DNA of 64,000 nt, taken from NCBI RefSeq assembly GCF_002835465.1, contig NZ_PIZM01000001.1, positions 620,001 to 684,000 of the forward strand, written 5' to 3'. Below, in pieces: positions 27,768-37,079 of the stretch. The notes under the pieces are model-generated. The model worked only from the letters and a program-made list of their open reading frames with translations. It made no database searches and was not told the DNA's origin. The stretch is from Psychromonas sp. psych-6C06. GTDB taxonomy: Bacteria > Pseudomonadota > Gammaproteobacteria > Enterobacterales > Psychromonadaceae. Numbering within the stretch: the stretch's first letter is position 1; each line of letters opens with the position of its first letter. The position numbers and the translations under genes were made by a program.

Positions 27768-28673
27768 ATGTTGTATGGATTTGATGTGGGTGGTACCAAA
27801 ATTGCGTTTGCTGTTTATGACCAAGAATTAAATTGCTTGTTTGAAGATCAGACACCAACCCCGCTAGATTACGCCTCTTTTATTACCACTATCAGTGATA
27901 TGGTTCGCCAAGCAGATACTAAGTTTGGGGTAAAAGGGCAAGTAGGTTTAGGTTTTCCTGGTGCGATTAATCCAGAAGATATGACCCTAAATTGTGCAAA
28001 TGTACCGGCTATCAAAGGGCGTCCTTTAATTCATGATCTTTCAGTTTCATTAGATCGTGATATTAAGCTCGAAAATGATGCAAACTGTTTCTTATTATCA
28101 GAGTGTTTTGGTGGCAGTGCAGATGGTTGTACAACAGTATTAGGCGTTACGCTAGGTACGGGTGTTGGTGGTGCTATTTTTGTTAATGGTGAAATATTAA
28201 CGGGTCAAAACTCATTTGCCGGCGAAATTGGACATTACCCATTACCTGCGACTGTGTTAAAGAAACATCCTGAGCTTCCGGATTTAACTTGTGGTTGTGG
28301 TCGTCAAATGTGCTTAGAGACCTATGTATCTGGCACTGGACTTGGTAACCTATACAAGCACTATGCTAAAAAACCATTGAAAGGACCTCAAATTTTAGAG
28401 AAATTCCGTGCTGGCGACAAAACGGCTCAAAAAGTAGTTGATGTATATTTTGATATCCTTTCCGCTGGTGTCGCGACAGCAATGATGGTACTTGATGCTG
28501 ATGCTATTGTATTTGGTGGTGGTTTATCTAAGTTTGAAATCCTAGTTGATGAATTTACAAAACGTTTACCGGCACACCTGTTAAATGATGTAAAATTACC
28601 AATTGTCGTTACTGCTAAATTTGGTGGCGAAGGCGGCGTACGTGGTGCAGCACTGCTTAACTATAAAAAATAA
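27768..28673 (+). CDS. nagK: N-acetyl-D-glucosamine kinase (ROK family)
   Basis: This 301-residue cytosolic ROK kinase has the phosphate-binding YGFDVGGTKIA at 3-13, LENDANCFLLSECFGG and LGVTLGTGVGGAIFVNG. The zinc-binding cluster CGCGRQMCLETYVSG is also present. Length and order match E. coli NagK, which phosphorylates free GlcNAc from cell-wall recycling or chitin breakdown to GlcNAc-6-phosphate. A strong AAAAAGGAA ribosome site precedes the ATG. It is flanked by terminators on both sides, so it is a single-gene unit. A GH18 chitinase-like gene lies ~6.7 kb downstream beyond the Mks operon. Confidence 0.92.
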   Translation: MLYGFDVGGTKIAFAVYDQELNCLFEDQTPTPLDYASFITTISDMVRQADTKFGVKGQVGLGFPGAINPEDMTLNCANVPAIKGRPLIHDLSVSLDRDIKLENDANCFLLSECFGGSADGCTTVLGVTLGTGVGGAIFVNGEILTGQNSFAGEIGHYPLPATVLKKHPELPDLTCGCGRQMCLETYVSGTGLGNLYKHYAKKPLKGPQILEKFRAGDKTAQKVVDVYFDILSAGVATAMMVLDADAIVFGGGLSKFEILVDEFTKRLPAHLLNDVKLPIVVTAKFGGEGGVRGAALLNYKK

Positions 28674-28693
28674 AGACTAAAATAATTCAATTC

Positions 28694-28730
28694 AAAAGGC
28701 GATGGACAGGTAATGTTTATCGCCTTTTTT
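28694..28730 (+). terminator. Rho-independent terminator of nagK
   Basis: AAAAGGCGAT (28694-28703) pairs with ATCGCCTTTT (28719-28728) and runs into a T tract. It separates nagK from the SMC-type operon. Confidence 0.88.
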
Positions 28731-28866
28731 GATCGTAATAACATCCTACAAAATAGCGTGCTTAATTCTCTTAAATAGGTCGACAAAGCCATACAATCCT
28801 TATAAATTAGCCCGCTAACTGTTTTTTCTCGCTTTTGTTTATAAATTGTTCATAAAGGATCTTCCT

Positions 28867-31800
28867 ATGGCTCAGCAAGCCTATCAATTACTGCGTATTA
28901 TTCTTATCGATAGCTTTTGGAAAAAGCAGGTTAATGAACTTGATTTAACAGGCCATACTCAACTTGAAGGCACCAATGGTGCGGGTAAAACGTCTTTAAT
29001 GCGCTTGTTGCCTCTGTTTTATGGTATGCGCCCAAGTGATATCGTCAGTAAGGTTGATCAAGCGAAAAACTTTGCTGATTATTATTTACCTCGCGATACC
29101 AGTTTACTGGTTTATGAGTACCAACGTCCCTATGGACAAACTTGTATGGTACTCGCTAGTAGTGATGGCCGTGCAGTCCATTATAAATTGGTTGATGCCG
29201 CTTACGATAGCAGCCTGTTTATCCGTGACAAGCAACGCTTAACCATTAATGAAATTGAACGAAATTACCGTAGTGCTGGAGCTTTTTGTTCTAGTTTTCT
29301 CGGCGTTGATAAATATCGCCAAGTGATTCAAAAGTTACGTAGTGGACGTAAAATAAAAGATGTGCGTGAATTACAAAATCGTTTCTCTTTTACAGATAGT
29401 GCGTCACCGCATATTGATAAAGTAGTTAATGGCACGATTGAAAAAAACCTCGATTTTGAAGCGGTAAAACGGATGCTGGTGGAAATCGCCAGTGATCATC
29501 TTGCCCGACATGATATTGAAGAAAAAGAGAAAATTAGCTTAAACAAAGAGGATATCAGTCATTGGCTTGCTGATATTCAAGCCAGCCGTGCGATTCAAAA
29601 AGTAGCCGATAAAATTGCCCTTTGGCAAACTGATTTTAGTAGCTTAGATAGCCTGTTAAACAAGTTGCAACACCTACATTTTGAGATGCTGAAACATCAA
29701 GAACAACTACAGTTAAAACAGCAAAATCAACAGGCCGAGAAAGACAAAACCATTACTGAGTTGGATATATTAGAAGCAGAGTTAAAACTGTCTTCCTACG
29801 CTTTTAGAAAAGATATTAGTGAGCTAACGGCGAAAATTGAAGCGGATCAAAGCCGAATTGACCTGCTTGATGAAGACAAATTGAATTATGAAGATAATGA
29901 TGCTGCTAGTTTTCAACTTCAAGCTGACCAAGCACCACGTATTCAGCATGAGCTCAACGAAGTTAATGAGATCATCGCAGCCTTCGAAGGTAACCTAAGT
30001 AAAATTCAAAATAAATTTGAAAAGCTAATCAATCAAGTTAAGCAACAAAAAATGGTCGATATGACCGCTAATAAAGAGCAACGGTTTACTGCCAAAGAAG
30101 CTGCTTCTGTGCAGTTAGCAGTAATATCAGAAACGCAGCAAGCACAACTCGCTACACTGAACGAGCAACTTAATGCAACCAATTTGAAGCTCAATATGCG
30201 CAAGCAAGCACTTGAGAACGAGGTCAAACAGTGTCAACAGCAACAAAATAATCCGACGCTTGATAGCGATCTACTCACGGCGATTGAAGAGAATCAATTA
30301 CAACTTGGGCAAACCCATGAGTCACAGTCTTTAGTCCTCGCGCAGCAAAATCAGTTTAATCATCAACTAAGCGTACTTGAAACACAACGGTTGCAATTAC
30401 TTGAGAAACACAAACAACAAGGGCGTCATTTAGAGACCATAAAAGCACAGCGCCATGAAATCGAATGTCAACTCATTCCCAAAGAGGGCTCGCTGCAGCA
30501 TTTTTTAGCGAATGAACCTGAGGCTAGTGCATGGAAAGACAACATCGGCCGTTTGTTATCGACAGAGCAACTAAGTCGTGCTGATCTTTCACCTAAATGG
30601 TGTGGTGCATCGGACACAATATATGGCTTGCAGCTTGATCTGTTACAGCTACAAGAGAGCGATCTGCAGTTAAGTGAAGATCAACTGCGAGAAAAAGCAT
30701 CATTATTAGATGATAAAGCGGTACAGATTAGTGACAGTATCAGCGCATTCGAGCTACAACTTAAAGAGTGTAATAAACAGATCCAATCGTTGCAGGTTAC
30801 AATTGCTGAGGCAAAGCAAAGTGGCCAACAAAACGAGTTAAAACTTGAGCAATTAAAAACACAGCAACAACATCTTGGTGATAAAAAAACACGGGCCATT
30901 AAAGCACATCAACAAAGCTGTGAAGTGCAACTTAAACAGCTGCAGGCAGAGCAAAAAGAAAATCGTCTAAAAATCGAGGCTTTTCAAGAGCAACAACAGG
31001 ATGAACGTTTAGCACTTCATAACGTAATGCTTGAGCAACGTATGGTGGTTGAATCTGATCGTGATAGTCAACTTGATGAATTAGATAGCCAATTACAAAA
31101 AATCGAAAGTAGCGCAGCAGAACGTCTTCGTGATTATAAAAAGCAACATAGCAGTGCACTCAGTGAACTTGACCCTGATGGTGAGGTTGATAAACGTACT
31201 AAACAACGTATCGAACTGGAAAAAGGTTTAGATGAATGTGCGGTTTGGGCACGCAAAGCGCGTGAATATTCACAGTTTATGAATGAACGATACATTCATC
31301 GTGACAAGTTGGTTGAAGTGAATCAAAACCGTGAAATTGAAAAGCGTGGTTTTGAAAATAGCTTAGAGGATTTACAGTCTGAAAAGGGCAATGCGATCCG
31401 TGAAAATCAAAAAACGCTGAAAAGATTAAACACACAACTTCGTGCTAATAGTGAGCTACTAACGCAGCTTAACGATAGTAAACAACTGTGTGAAAAGGCG
31501 GGTATTAGTGCGGTTGAATGTGTGACAGAGCCTAATAATGAAGCTGATTTAACGGTGAGTTTCTGTTTTGATTGGTTGAAGCAGTTTGAAGTAGTAGAAA
31601 AACGTTTAACGGGTCAGTTACAACGCTTTAATGAAACCTTTAAAAAGAACCATGCTAGCAGTGAACTGTTTGAAAACTGGCAAAAATTGGTGGCAGATAA
31701 TGATACTTATCAAGGTGCGCGCAGTCTGTTTAAATATCGCGATCCTATTAGCGATCTACTCAGTAGCGCAGAGCAAAAACAGAAGAATACTTATCAACTG

Positions 31801-32559
31801 GTGACCGTCAATGCCAATATGATCAACGAGTTTTATCAACATATTGAGAACTTTGGTCGTCGTATTAAAAGTATCGGTAAACAGCTCTCTAAAAACGTGA
31901 CCTCTTTGGCGCACTTTGAAGCGCTTGCCGATATCAATGTTTACACAGTGATGAAGCAAGAAGAGCTAGAATATTGGGGACCATTACAACAGTTTGCTAA
32001 ATTGTTTGAGCAATATCGTGATGATTTACGAGAAGGGATGGGGGATATACCCGATGATCTTGTTTATGCAATGCAGAAGCTTTCTAGCTATTTGCCGAGT
32101 GATGGTTTTGTATTAGCGCACCATAACTTATTTGATATTGAATTTTCAATTAGTGAAAAAGGGCAGCTTAAATATGCGCGTAATGCTCGACAGCTGAAAA
32201 AGATTAGCTCTACGGGGCTTTCATACCTTGCGATGCTATCGCTTTTTGCCGGCATTTTGGGCATGTTACGCGGGCAAACTGAATCGCCTTCAAATATCAT
32301 TTTACCGGTTGATGAATTGGGTGAGTTAGCAGCTGAAAATGTTGATCTGTTATTGAAGATGTTTTCCGATAACCACATCAGCATGTTGAGTGCATCACCA
32401 TCAACGGATCGCCATATTCTTTCGCTTTATAAGCGCCATTATAAAATTAAAGACAATAAAATTTTCCATGCGCAGATACCCCAGTCACGTATCGATGAAC
32501 TCCTTGCGCTTCGTTTAAAACAGCAGCAGAATCAACAAGCGGAGGCTAGCCATGTTTAA
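28867..32559 (+). CDS. MukB/MksB/JetC-like SMC-family ATPase
   Basis: This 1230-residue protein has an N-terminal Walker A GTNGAGKTS (35-43). A very long coiled-coil middle rich in Gln, Leu, Glu and Lys follows (about 250-1000, with a break that could be the hinge). The C-terminal head carries an ABC signature SSTGLSYL (about 1114-1121) and Walker B ILPVDE with Asp1149-Glu1150. This is the layout of MukB-like condensins; length is between MksB (~900-1000) and MukB (~1480) and close to JetC of Wadjet. It should dimerise, bind ATP and DNA, and extrude loops. Start ATG 28867 has AAGGAT upstream; the TTG at 28846 is rejected. The next gene overlaps its end by 8 bases. It is the first gene of the operon, unlike mukFEB, mksFEB or jetABCD. 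Confidence 0.85.
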   Translation: MAQQAYQLLRIILIDSFWKKQVNELDLTGHTQLEGTNGAGKTSLMRLLPLFYGMRPSDIVSKVDQAKNFADYYLPRDTSLLVYEYQRPYGQTCMVLASSDGRAVHYKLVDAAYDSSLFIRDKQRLTINEIERNYRSAGAFCSSFLGVDKYRQVIQKLRSGRKIKDVRELQNRFSFTDSASPHIDKVVNGTIEKNLDFEAVKRMLVEIASDHLARHDIEEKEKISLNKEDISHWLADIQASRAIQKVADKIALWQTDFSSLDSLLNKLQHLHFEMLKHQEQLQLKQQNQQAEKDKTITELDILEAELKLSSYAFRKDISELTAKIEADQSRIDLLDEDKLNYEDNDAASFQLQADQAPRIQHELNEVNEIIAAFEGNLSKIQNKFEKLINQVKQQKMVDMTANKEQRFTAKEAASVQLAVISETQQAQLATLNEQLNATNLKLNMRKQALENEVKQCQQQQNNPTLDSDLLTAIEENQLQLGQTHESQSLVLAQQNQFNHQLSVLETQRLQLLEKHKQQGRHLETIKAQRHEIECQLIPKEGSLQHFLANEPEASAWKDNIGRLLSTEQLSRADLSPKWCGASDTIYGLQLDLLQLQESDLQLSEDQLREKASLLDDKAVQISDSISAFELQLKECNKQIQSLQVTIAEAKQSGQQNELKLEQLKTQQQHLGDKKTRAIKAHQQSCEVQLKQLQAEQKENRLKIEAFQEQQQDERLALHNVMLEQRMVVESDRDSQLDELDSQLQKIESSAAERLRDYKKQHSSALSELDPDGEVDKRTKQRIELEKGLDECAVWARKAREYSQFMNERYIHRDKLVEVNQNREIEKRGFENSLEDLQSEKGNAIRENQKTLKRLNTQLRANSELLTQLNDSKQLCEKAGISAVECVTEPNNEADLTVSFCFDWLKQFEVVEKRLTGQLQRFNETFKKNHASSELFENWQKLVADNDTYQGARSLFKYRDPISDLLSSAEQKQKNTYQLVTVNANMINEFYQHIENFGRRIKSIGKQLSKNVTSLAHFEALADINVYTVMKQEELEYWGPLQQFAKLFEQYRDDLREGMGDIPDDLVYAMQKLSSYLPSDGFVLAHHNLFDIEFSISEKGQLKYARNARQLKKISSTGLSYLAMLSLFAGILGMLRGQTESPSNIILPVDELGELAAENVDLLLKMFSDNHISMLSASPSTDRHILSLYKRHYKIKDNKIFHAQIPQSRIDELLALRLKQQQNQQAEASHV

Positions 32560-33175
32560 GCAAACCGTACAAAAGTTATTAACTGGTGAAATCATCTGTG
32601 AAACCGCCTTTGCTGAGCAGTTTGAATACCTAAACGGAACTGAAAACCGCGAACGGGTGGAAGACTTTTTAGCTAACTTAGACAGAAATTTAACCTACCT
32701 TGACAGTGCTGACGCATATTATGCAACCTTTCAACAGGTGGAGCAGGAAAACAGCCACGAGTTAACACAACTGTTTTTAGAAGTCCGATCATCATTTCGT
32801 CCGTTAGTGGAGTTTTTAGAGCTACTATTAACGGCAACGCAAACGGATCTGCCATTACGTGCTAAATCGATGGTCAATATTAACAGCCTGTTTGACCCCT
32901 TTGAACATGATCAAACCTTACGTGAGCAACTGCATCGCTTAACCACCATTAAACCTTTTAAAACTAATAAATTAGCCTCACGCGAACAGTTAGTGACTAT
33001 TTTTCAAAAGTTAGAAGAGATGGGCTATTTCGTGCGTAAAAATAGTGGTAGTAGCCGTTATTATGCAACCGCGCGTTTTGATTTAATCTATCTATTAATT
33101 GAGTTTTTAAATGATTCTGAACGGGTAGAGTTACCGGAAACTATTGTGCAAACCCAAGAGGAGTTACTCTTTTAA
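32552..33175 (+). CDS. MukE/MksE/JetB-like condensin accessory subunit
   Basis: This 207-residue, mostly helical acidic protein has the features of tandem winged-helix KITE subunits. It has an N-terminal VQKLLTGEIICETAFAEQFEYL segment and a C-terminal winged-helix-like LASREQLVTIFQKLEEMGYFVRKNSGSSRYYATARFDLIYLLIEF. Length equals that of MukE and JetB (DUF4194-type). It is preceded by a GGAGG ribosome site inside the end of the SMC gene and overlaps it by 8 bases. The next gene starts on its stop codon. Assigned by size, predicted fold and position between the ATPase and kleisin; sequence similarity is weak by eye. Confidence 0.68.
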   Translation: MFKQTVQKLLTGEIICETAFAEQFEYLNGTENRERVEDFLANLDRNLTYLDSADAYYATFQQVEQENSHELTQLFLEVRSSFRPLVEFLELLLTATQTDLPLRAKSMVNINSLFDPFEHDQTLREQLHRLTTIKPFKTNKLASREQLVTIFQKLEEMGYFVRKNSGSSRYYATARFDLIYLLIEFLNDSERVELPETIVQTQEELLF

Positions 33176-34416
33176 TGGCTGCCTATAACGCTTCTGATGT
33201 GGCCGATTTACTGCGTCAAATTGGTGCTCATGATCAACTGCTTGCCGATGCTTACGTCTATGGCACGGTGACCGAGTTACAAAGTGAGTCGCGTAAAATT
33301 GCCAGTTTGCATAAAAGTGGTTTGTTACGACCCGATGATGAGTTGGGAGATTATCGCATTACCGCAGAGCTAAAACGGATGCTCAATCGCTTAATGCGTA
33401 AACAAAGCAGTTATCGGCAACTCAGTGATATGGGAAAGGTGATCGATACCCTTGATGATATGGTTAAAGATTACCGTTTATCGGTGCAGAGTAATCAGCA
33501 GGACGATGCAGAGTATTATTTAGATCAGCTTGATGATCTGCTTTATGAAGCCAAGGATAACTTGAATGTTAGCCTTGAGAATATGCATCATGCTATCTCA
33601 AGTCAGTTTGGTTTTGTCAGCACACTGAGCGCTAAGGTACGCGAAAATGAACGTGCCTTGGCCTATGCGCAAAAATTATTAACCGAATTACAACAGGTCG
33701 ATCCTGAGACCTGTTATGAGTGGGCAGATTGGGCTTGTCCCAGTGACTTTGCACGTAAAATAAGTGGTTTTGTTTATTGGTTTAATCAAACCCTGCCAAG
33801 GTTGCGCTTTATCATCGATAATATGCGCTTAAGCTTATTTAGACTGCGAAGAGATGAAAAGCAGGCCAGCTTATTACGTAATATGGCGCGTTATCTGCAC
33901 CAGCATCCTGAATTTGAGATCAGTGATTCATTGTTCGAAGATGAACAGTTACCGCAAGCTTTAAAGTTTGCACCGCCCATGCCACTAAAAAGTTATGTCG
34001 ATACGCGTAATAGTGAAATTGAAACACCACTTGTGGCGCTGGTTCAAGCCTTGCGCAAACCTGCACAGAGCTCACGCATTGTTGAGCGTGAAGTAAGTGA
34101 TTTAGACGTCACAGCGTTACAAGAATTTGTTATCGACCATGATTATTTTGAGGAGCAAACTGAGCACCTGTTTGAGCAGGTTATTAAGCATGGCATGCCT
34201 ATCTCTGCGCTGCAGTTTTGGGAGAATGCTCTTAAAAGTTGGATAAATGAAGAACAATTAATTGAGCCTACCGATTGGGTGGAACTGGTGTTTAGTAGTT
34301 ATTGTAAATTGACCAATGATCAACAGGATGCGATTGATATAAAACCAAAGGGCGCGTTAGTCTCTGGGACGACCGACAACTATACCTATAGTGATGTTGT
34401 GGTGTTATTGCGATAG
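33175..34416 (+). CDS. MukF/MksF/JetA-like kleisin subunit
   Basis: This 413-residue helical protein has an N-terminal winged-helix region (~5-80: VADLLRQIGAHDQLLADAYVYGTV ... LHKSGLLRPDDELGDYRITAELKRML). A long helical core (~90-260) and a C-terminal small winged-helix-like domain (~335-400: ALQFWENALKSWINEEQLIEPTDW) follow. This is the layout expected of a kleisin that links two SMC heads. JetA/MksF homologues are 400-500 residues. Start and previous stop share one base, and the TOPRIM gene begins 22 bases downstream. Assignment is from context and architecture, not from a diagnostic motif. Confidence 0.65.
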   Translation: MAAYNASDVADLLRQIGAHDQLLADAYVYGTVTELQSESRKIASLHKSGLLRPDDELGDYRITAELKRMLNRLMRKQSSYRQLSDMGKVIDTLDDMVKDYRLSVQSNQQDDAEYYLDQLDDLLYEAKDNLNVSLENMHHAISSQFGFVSTLSAKVRENERALAYAQKLLTELQQVDPETCYEWADWACPSDFARKISGFVYWFNQTLPRLRFIIDNMRLSLFRLRRDEKQASLLRNMARYLHQHPEFEISDSLFEDEQLPQALKFAPPMPLKSYVDTRNSEIETPLVALVQALRKPAQSSRIVEREVSDLDVTALQEFVIDHDYFEEQTEHLFEQVIKHGMPISALQFWENALKSWINEEQLIEPTDWVELVFSSYCKLTNDQQDAIDIKPKGALVSGTTDNYTYSDVVVLLR

Positions 34417-34438
34417 GGAAGAGTATTAGGGGGCAAAG

Positions 34439-35308
34439 ATGAATAAAAAGCTGTTTGAGTATTGTCAAAAACACCTGCGTGATTTGCCCTTTGGGCAATT
34501 AAAATCGACGCCTTCCCTAAAAAAGCTAGCTGATGATTATAACGTGGGTTATATCGATAATGGCCGTTTCTATTTTACTGCAAAAGACAAGCAACACCTG
34601 ATTGAGATGGTTGCGCTAGAGCACAATGGCATACATCTGTTTCGCGATCATTATCCTCAAGCTCAGTCACGTATCGTTGCAGCGACTTGGCAACGCAATG
34701 AGAAACAACATGCTTTAAATGTGACGGAAGCTTTTGTACTGGTTAATAGCCTTAATTCACTGCGCATTAATAACCAGGAGATAGCACTCAATTCGCTCAC
34801 TACATTGGGTCAATATGTGTGTGCTGATGAGATAAAAACCATTCAACACCCACAAATTATACTAGTTGAGAATCTCATCGTCATGGCTAATCTATCCAGA
34901 TTAGCGATTCCTGATTGTTTAAAAAATGCGTTGTGGTTATATCGTGGTGATATCAAAGCACAACAGCAAACCAGTCGCGCCTATCAGTTTTTTAAAGCCT
35001 TTAAAGAAACCCATCAACTGATCTGTTTTAGCGATTTAGATCCAAGCGGTTTACAAATTGCAATGACATCAGGTGCTTCACAGTTCCTCAGTATTGGCGA
35101 TGAGTGCGAGCTTAAAGTCAGCTTGCAAGGTGAAGAACAACAGTGGTTTAAACAGCAAAACGCGATCAGTTATCTTAATAACAATCTATTAATGAGTCCG
35201 CCATTAAATAGGTTGTTTGACGCGATGAAACAGAGCCAGAAAACCTTAAAACAAGAGCACATGGTTGCGCACTATCTCAAATTGAAAATTTATCCGCTAT
35301 TTGCTTAA
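34439..35308 (+). CDS. JetD/MksG-like TOPRIM nuclease-type protein
   Basis: This 289-residue protein has a C-terminal TOPRIM domain: Glu144 in IILVENLIVMANL, then Asp199 and Asp201 in ICFSDLDPSGLQIA. This is the acidic triad and DxD-P-x-G pattern of JetD/MksG and topoisomerase VI A-type TOPRIM domains. In Wadjet, JetD is the nuclease that cuts circular DNA once the SMC motor has extruded it. The protein is shorter than typical JetD (~350-400), mainly at the N-terminus, where a winged-helix-like segment (residues ~1-60) remains. A strong AGGGGGCAAAG ribosome site precedes the ATG. It closes the four-gene operon. Confidence 0.75.
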   Translation: MNKKLFEYCQKHLRDLPFGQLKSTPSLKKLADDYNVGYIDNGRFYFTAKDKQHLIEMVALEHNGIHLFRDHYPQAQSRIVAATWQRNEKQHALNVTEAFVLVNSLNSLRINNQEIALNSLTTLGQYVCADEIKTIQHPQIILVENLIVMANLSRLAIPDCLKNALWLYRGDIKAQQQTSRAYQFFKAFKETHQLICFSDLDPSGLQIAMTSGASQFLSIGDECELKVSLQGEEQQWFKQQNAISYLNNNLLMSPPLNRLFDAMKQSQKTLKQEHMVAHYLKLKIYPLFA

Positions 35309-35394
35309 ATCCCACTATATCTATGATTTACATCTATTTAATATATTGAATTTTTGTTTTAAAGTGCCTCTTTAAACTTTTCTGTGAGTAAATA

Positions 35395-36558
35395 ATGTCT
35401 GTTAATTTCAAACACCGTCCCGTTACCGCTTATTTCCCCATGTGGCATGAAAATCAGCAATGGTTACAACCTGAAATGTCTCGTTTAGCCAATGTTGATA
35501 GATCTGTGAATGTGGTCATTCTCTCCTTTGTTGACCCTAGTAAACAGTATAATGGTGACTTAACGGCGCCTATCTGTGACTATTTTTTTGAAGGGGAGGG
35601 TAAAGCCCTGCAAGAGGTTGCCTCACTGCAACACTTAAAGCAAGCAATCGAACACTGTAAAAAAAATCTTGATGGACGCAAAGTTTTGTTATCGGCGGGT
35701 GGTGAAATTGGCGGTGAGTTTATCGATGCAGACTTTAAATCTTTAGCATTACTAATGACTGATCTGGGATTAGATGGCTTAGATCTTGATTATGAACCTG
35801 CAGGTGGAATGACAGAAACTCAAGCACAAATCGAAACCTATCAAGATATTATTACTGATGCACGTGAAGCACTCGATTTGCTTGGAAAACAAATGGGCAT
35901 TCATTATTTACTAAGCTGTGCGCCAACCGGTGTTGGTGTACTAACCGAGGCACAGCAAGATACCGCGTTCATCTCGAAAATCGATGAACGTTTACAAGCA
36001 TTGATCGATATTGATGAGCAACAACAGGCTTTATATGTTGGCGATATTAATGATGATCCCGCTGATGCCTTGAGTAGTGCGTTAAGTATCTTTAACTTTC
36101 CGTCATCAGGAAAAATGGTCGAGGTGTTTTTAAAACTAAGTAGCAATCCTGATTATGACTATATTGGTAATATGGTTGATATCGTTATTTATCAAGCTTA
36201 CAACATGGGCAGTGCAAATTTATTAGGTCGAATACTTTGCTACGAAAGCCACCGCGCATTGTCTCAGGAGCTTACACAACTAAGTGGGCAAGAGGGCTTT
36301 GTTATTATGCATGGCTCTCACATCGGACAAGAGGCATTCCCTCGTTACTCTCATACTTTGACTAGGCTTAAGACGATTTATCATTATATTTGTCAATATG
36401 GACGTGTTAACGATGGGGCGAGTTTTTGGGCTTATGATCAAGAAGCAAAAGATGAGCAAGATTACTTACCTGCGCATGGAATGGGTTATAAAACTAGCAT
36501 TGAAGTTTTTAAAACGATCGCGGAATTACATACTAAATATGATACAGTTAATAGCTAA
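35395..36558 (+). CDS. Glycoside hydrolase family 18 (chitinase-like) protein without signal peptide
   Basis: This 387-residue protein shows the GH18 barrel signature: VLLSAGGEIGGEF on strand 3 and DGLDLDYE (127-134) on strand 4, with Asp130, Asp132 and the catalytic acid Glu134 all present. YQAYNMG is the later substrate-binding strand. Family members cleave beta-1,4-linked GlcNAc polymers via a substrate-assisted mechanism. There is no signal peptide, so it is predicted cytosolic, acting perhaps on imported chito-oligosaccharides or recycled glycans. It is followed 24 bases later by slyD and then a glutaredoxin gene, an apparent operon. The 86-base gap after the TOPRIM gene lacks a terminator that I can see. 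Confidence 0.82.
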   Translation: MSVNFKHRPVTAYFPMWHENQQWLQPEMSRLANVDRSVNVVILSFVDPSKQYNGDLTAPICDYFFEGEGKALQEVASLQHLKQAIEHCKKNLDGRKVLLSAGGEIGGEFIDADFKSLALLMTDLGLDGLDLDYEPAGGMTETQAQIETYQDIITDAREALDLLGKQMGIHYLLSCAPTGVGVLTEAQQDTAFISKIDERLQALIDIDEQQQALYVGDINDDPADALSSALSIFNFPSSGKMVEVFLKLSSNPDYDYIGNMVDIVIYQAYNMGSANLLGRILCYESHRALSQELTQLSGQEGFVIMHGSHIGQEAFPRYSHTLTRLKTIYHYICQYGRVNDGASFWAYDQEAKDEQDYLPAHGMGYKTSIEVFKTIAELHTKYDTVNS

Positions 36559-36582
36559 TAACGAACAATACAAGAGAAGAAT

Positions 36583-37068
36583 ATGTTAATTACTAAAGAC
36601 AGTGCGGTTCAATTTCATTACATTTTAAGTGAAGCAGGAAAAGAGATTGAGTCAAGTTTTGATGATAAACCCTTGGTTTATTTGCATGGGCATGGTGGTA
36701 TTTTTCCGGCATTAGAAGAAGCGCTCGAAGGCAAAGGTGCGGGTGAAAAATTGGAAGTTACATTAACACCTGAGCAAAGTTACGGTTACCCACGAGAAGG
36801 TAGCATTCAACGTATTCCTATCAAACATTTACAAGTTGCAGGAAAATTACAAGTTGGTGCAACCGCATTAGTTGAGTCTAATCAAGGTCGTCAAGAAGTG
36901 ACGATTGTTAAGCTTGGTAAATTTAATGCCGATTGCGATTTAAACCATCCATTTGCAGGTAAAACATTGACCTTTACCATTCAAGTAGTGAATGTACGTG
37001 AAGGAACCGCTGAAGAGATCTCACATGGGCATGTTCATGCTGCTGGTGGCTGTGGTCACGATCATTAA
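36583..37068 (+). CDS. slyD: FKBP-type peptidyl-prolyl isomerase SlyD
   Basis: This 161-residue cytosolic protein has an FKBP domain interrupted by an IF chaperone domain (residues ~70-125: YGYPREGSIQRIPIKHLQVAG). A short His/Cys-rich C-terminal metal tail, HGHVHAAGGCGHDH, follows. SlyD speeds prolyl isomerisation and delivers nickel for hydrogenase maturation in E. coli; the tail here is shorter than the ~50-residue E. coli tail. The conserved YLHGHGGIFPALEEALEGK segment forms the FKBP active site. It lies 24 bases after the GH18 gene and 11 before the glutaredoxin gene. Confidence 0.88.
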   Translation: MLITKDSAVQFHYILSEAGKEIESSFDDKPLVYLHGHGGIFPALEEALEGKGAGEKLEVTLTPEQSYGYPREGSIQRIPIKHLQVAGKLQVGATALVESNQGRQEVTIVKLGKFNADCDLNHPFAGKTLTFTIQVVNVREGTAEEISHGHVHAAGGCGHDH

Positions 37069-37079
37069 GGTTTGTTGCG

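Noticed and set aside
28846-28866. TTG start seven codons upstream for the SMC-type ATPase
   Set aside because: The AAGGAT ribosome site lies between this TTG and the ATG at 28867, so the ATG is the start.
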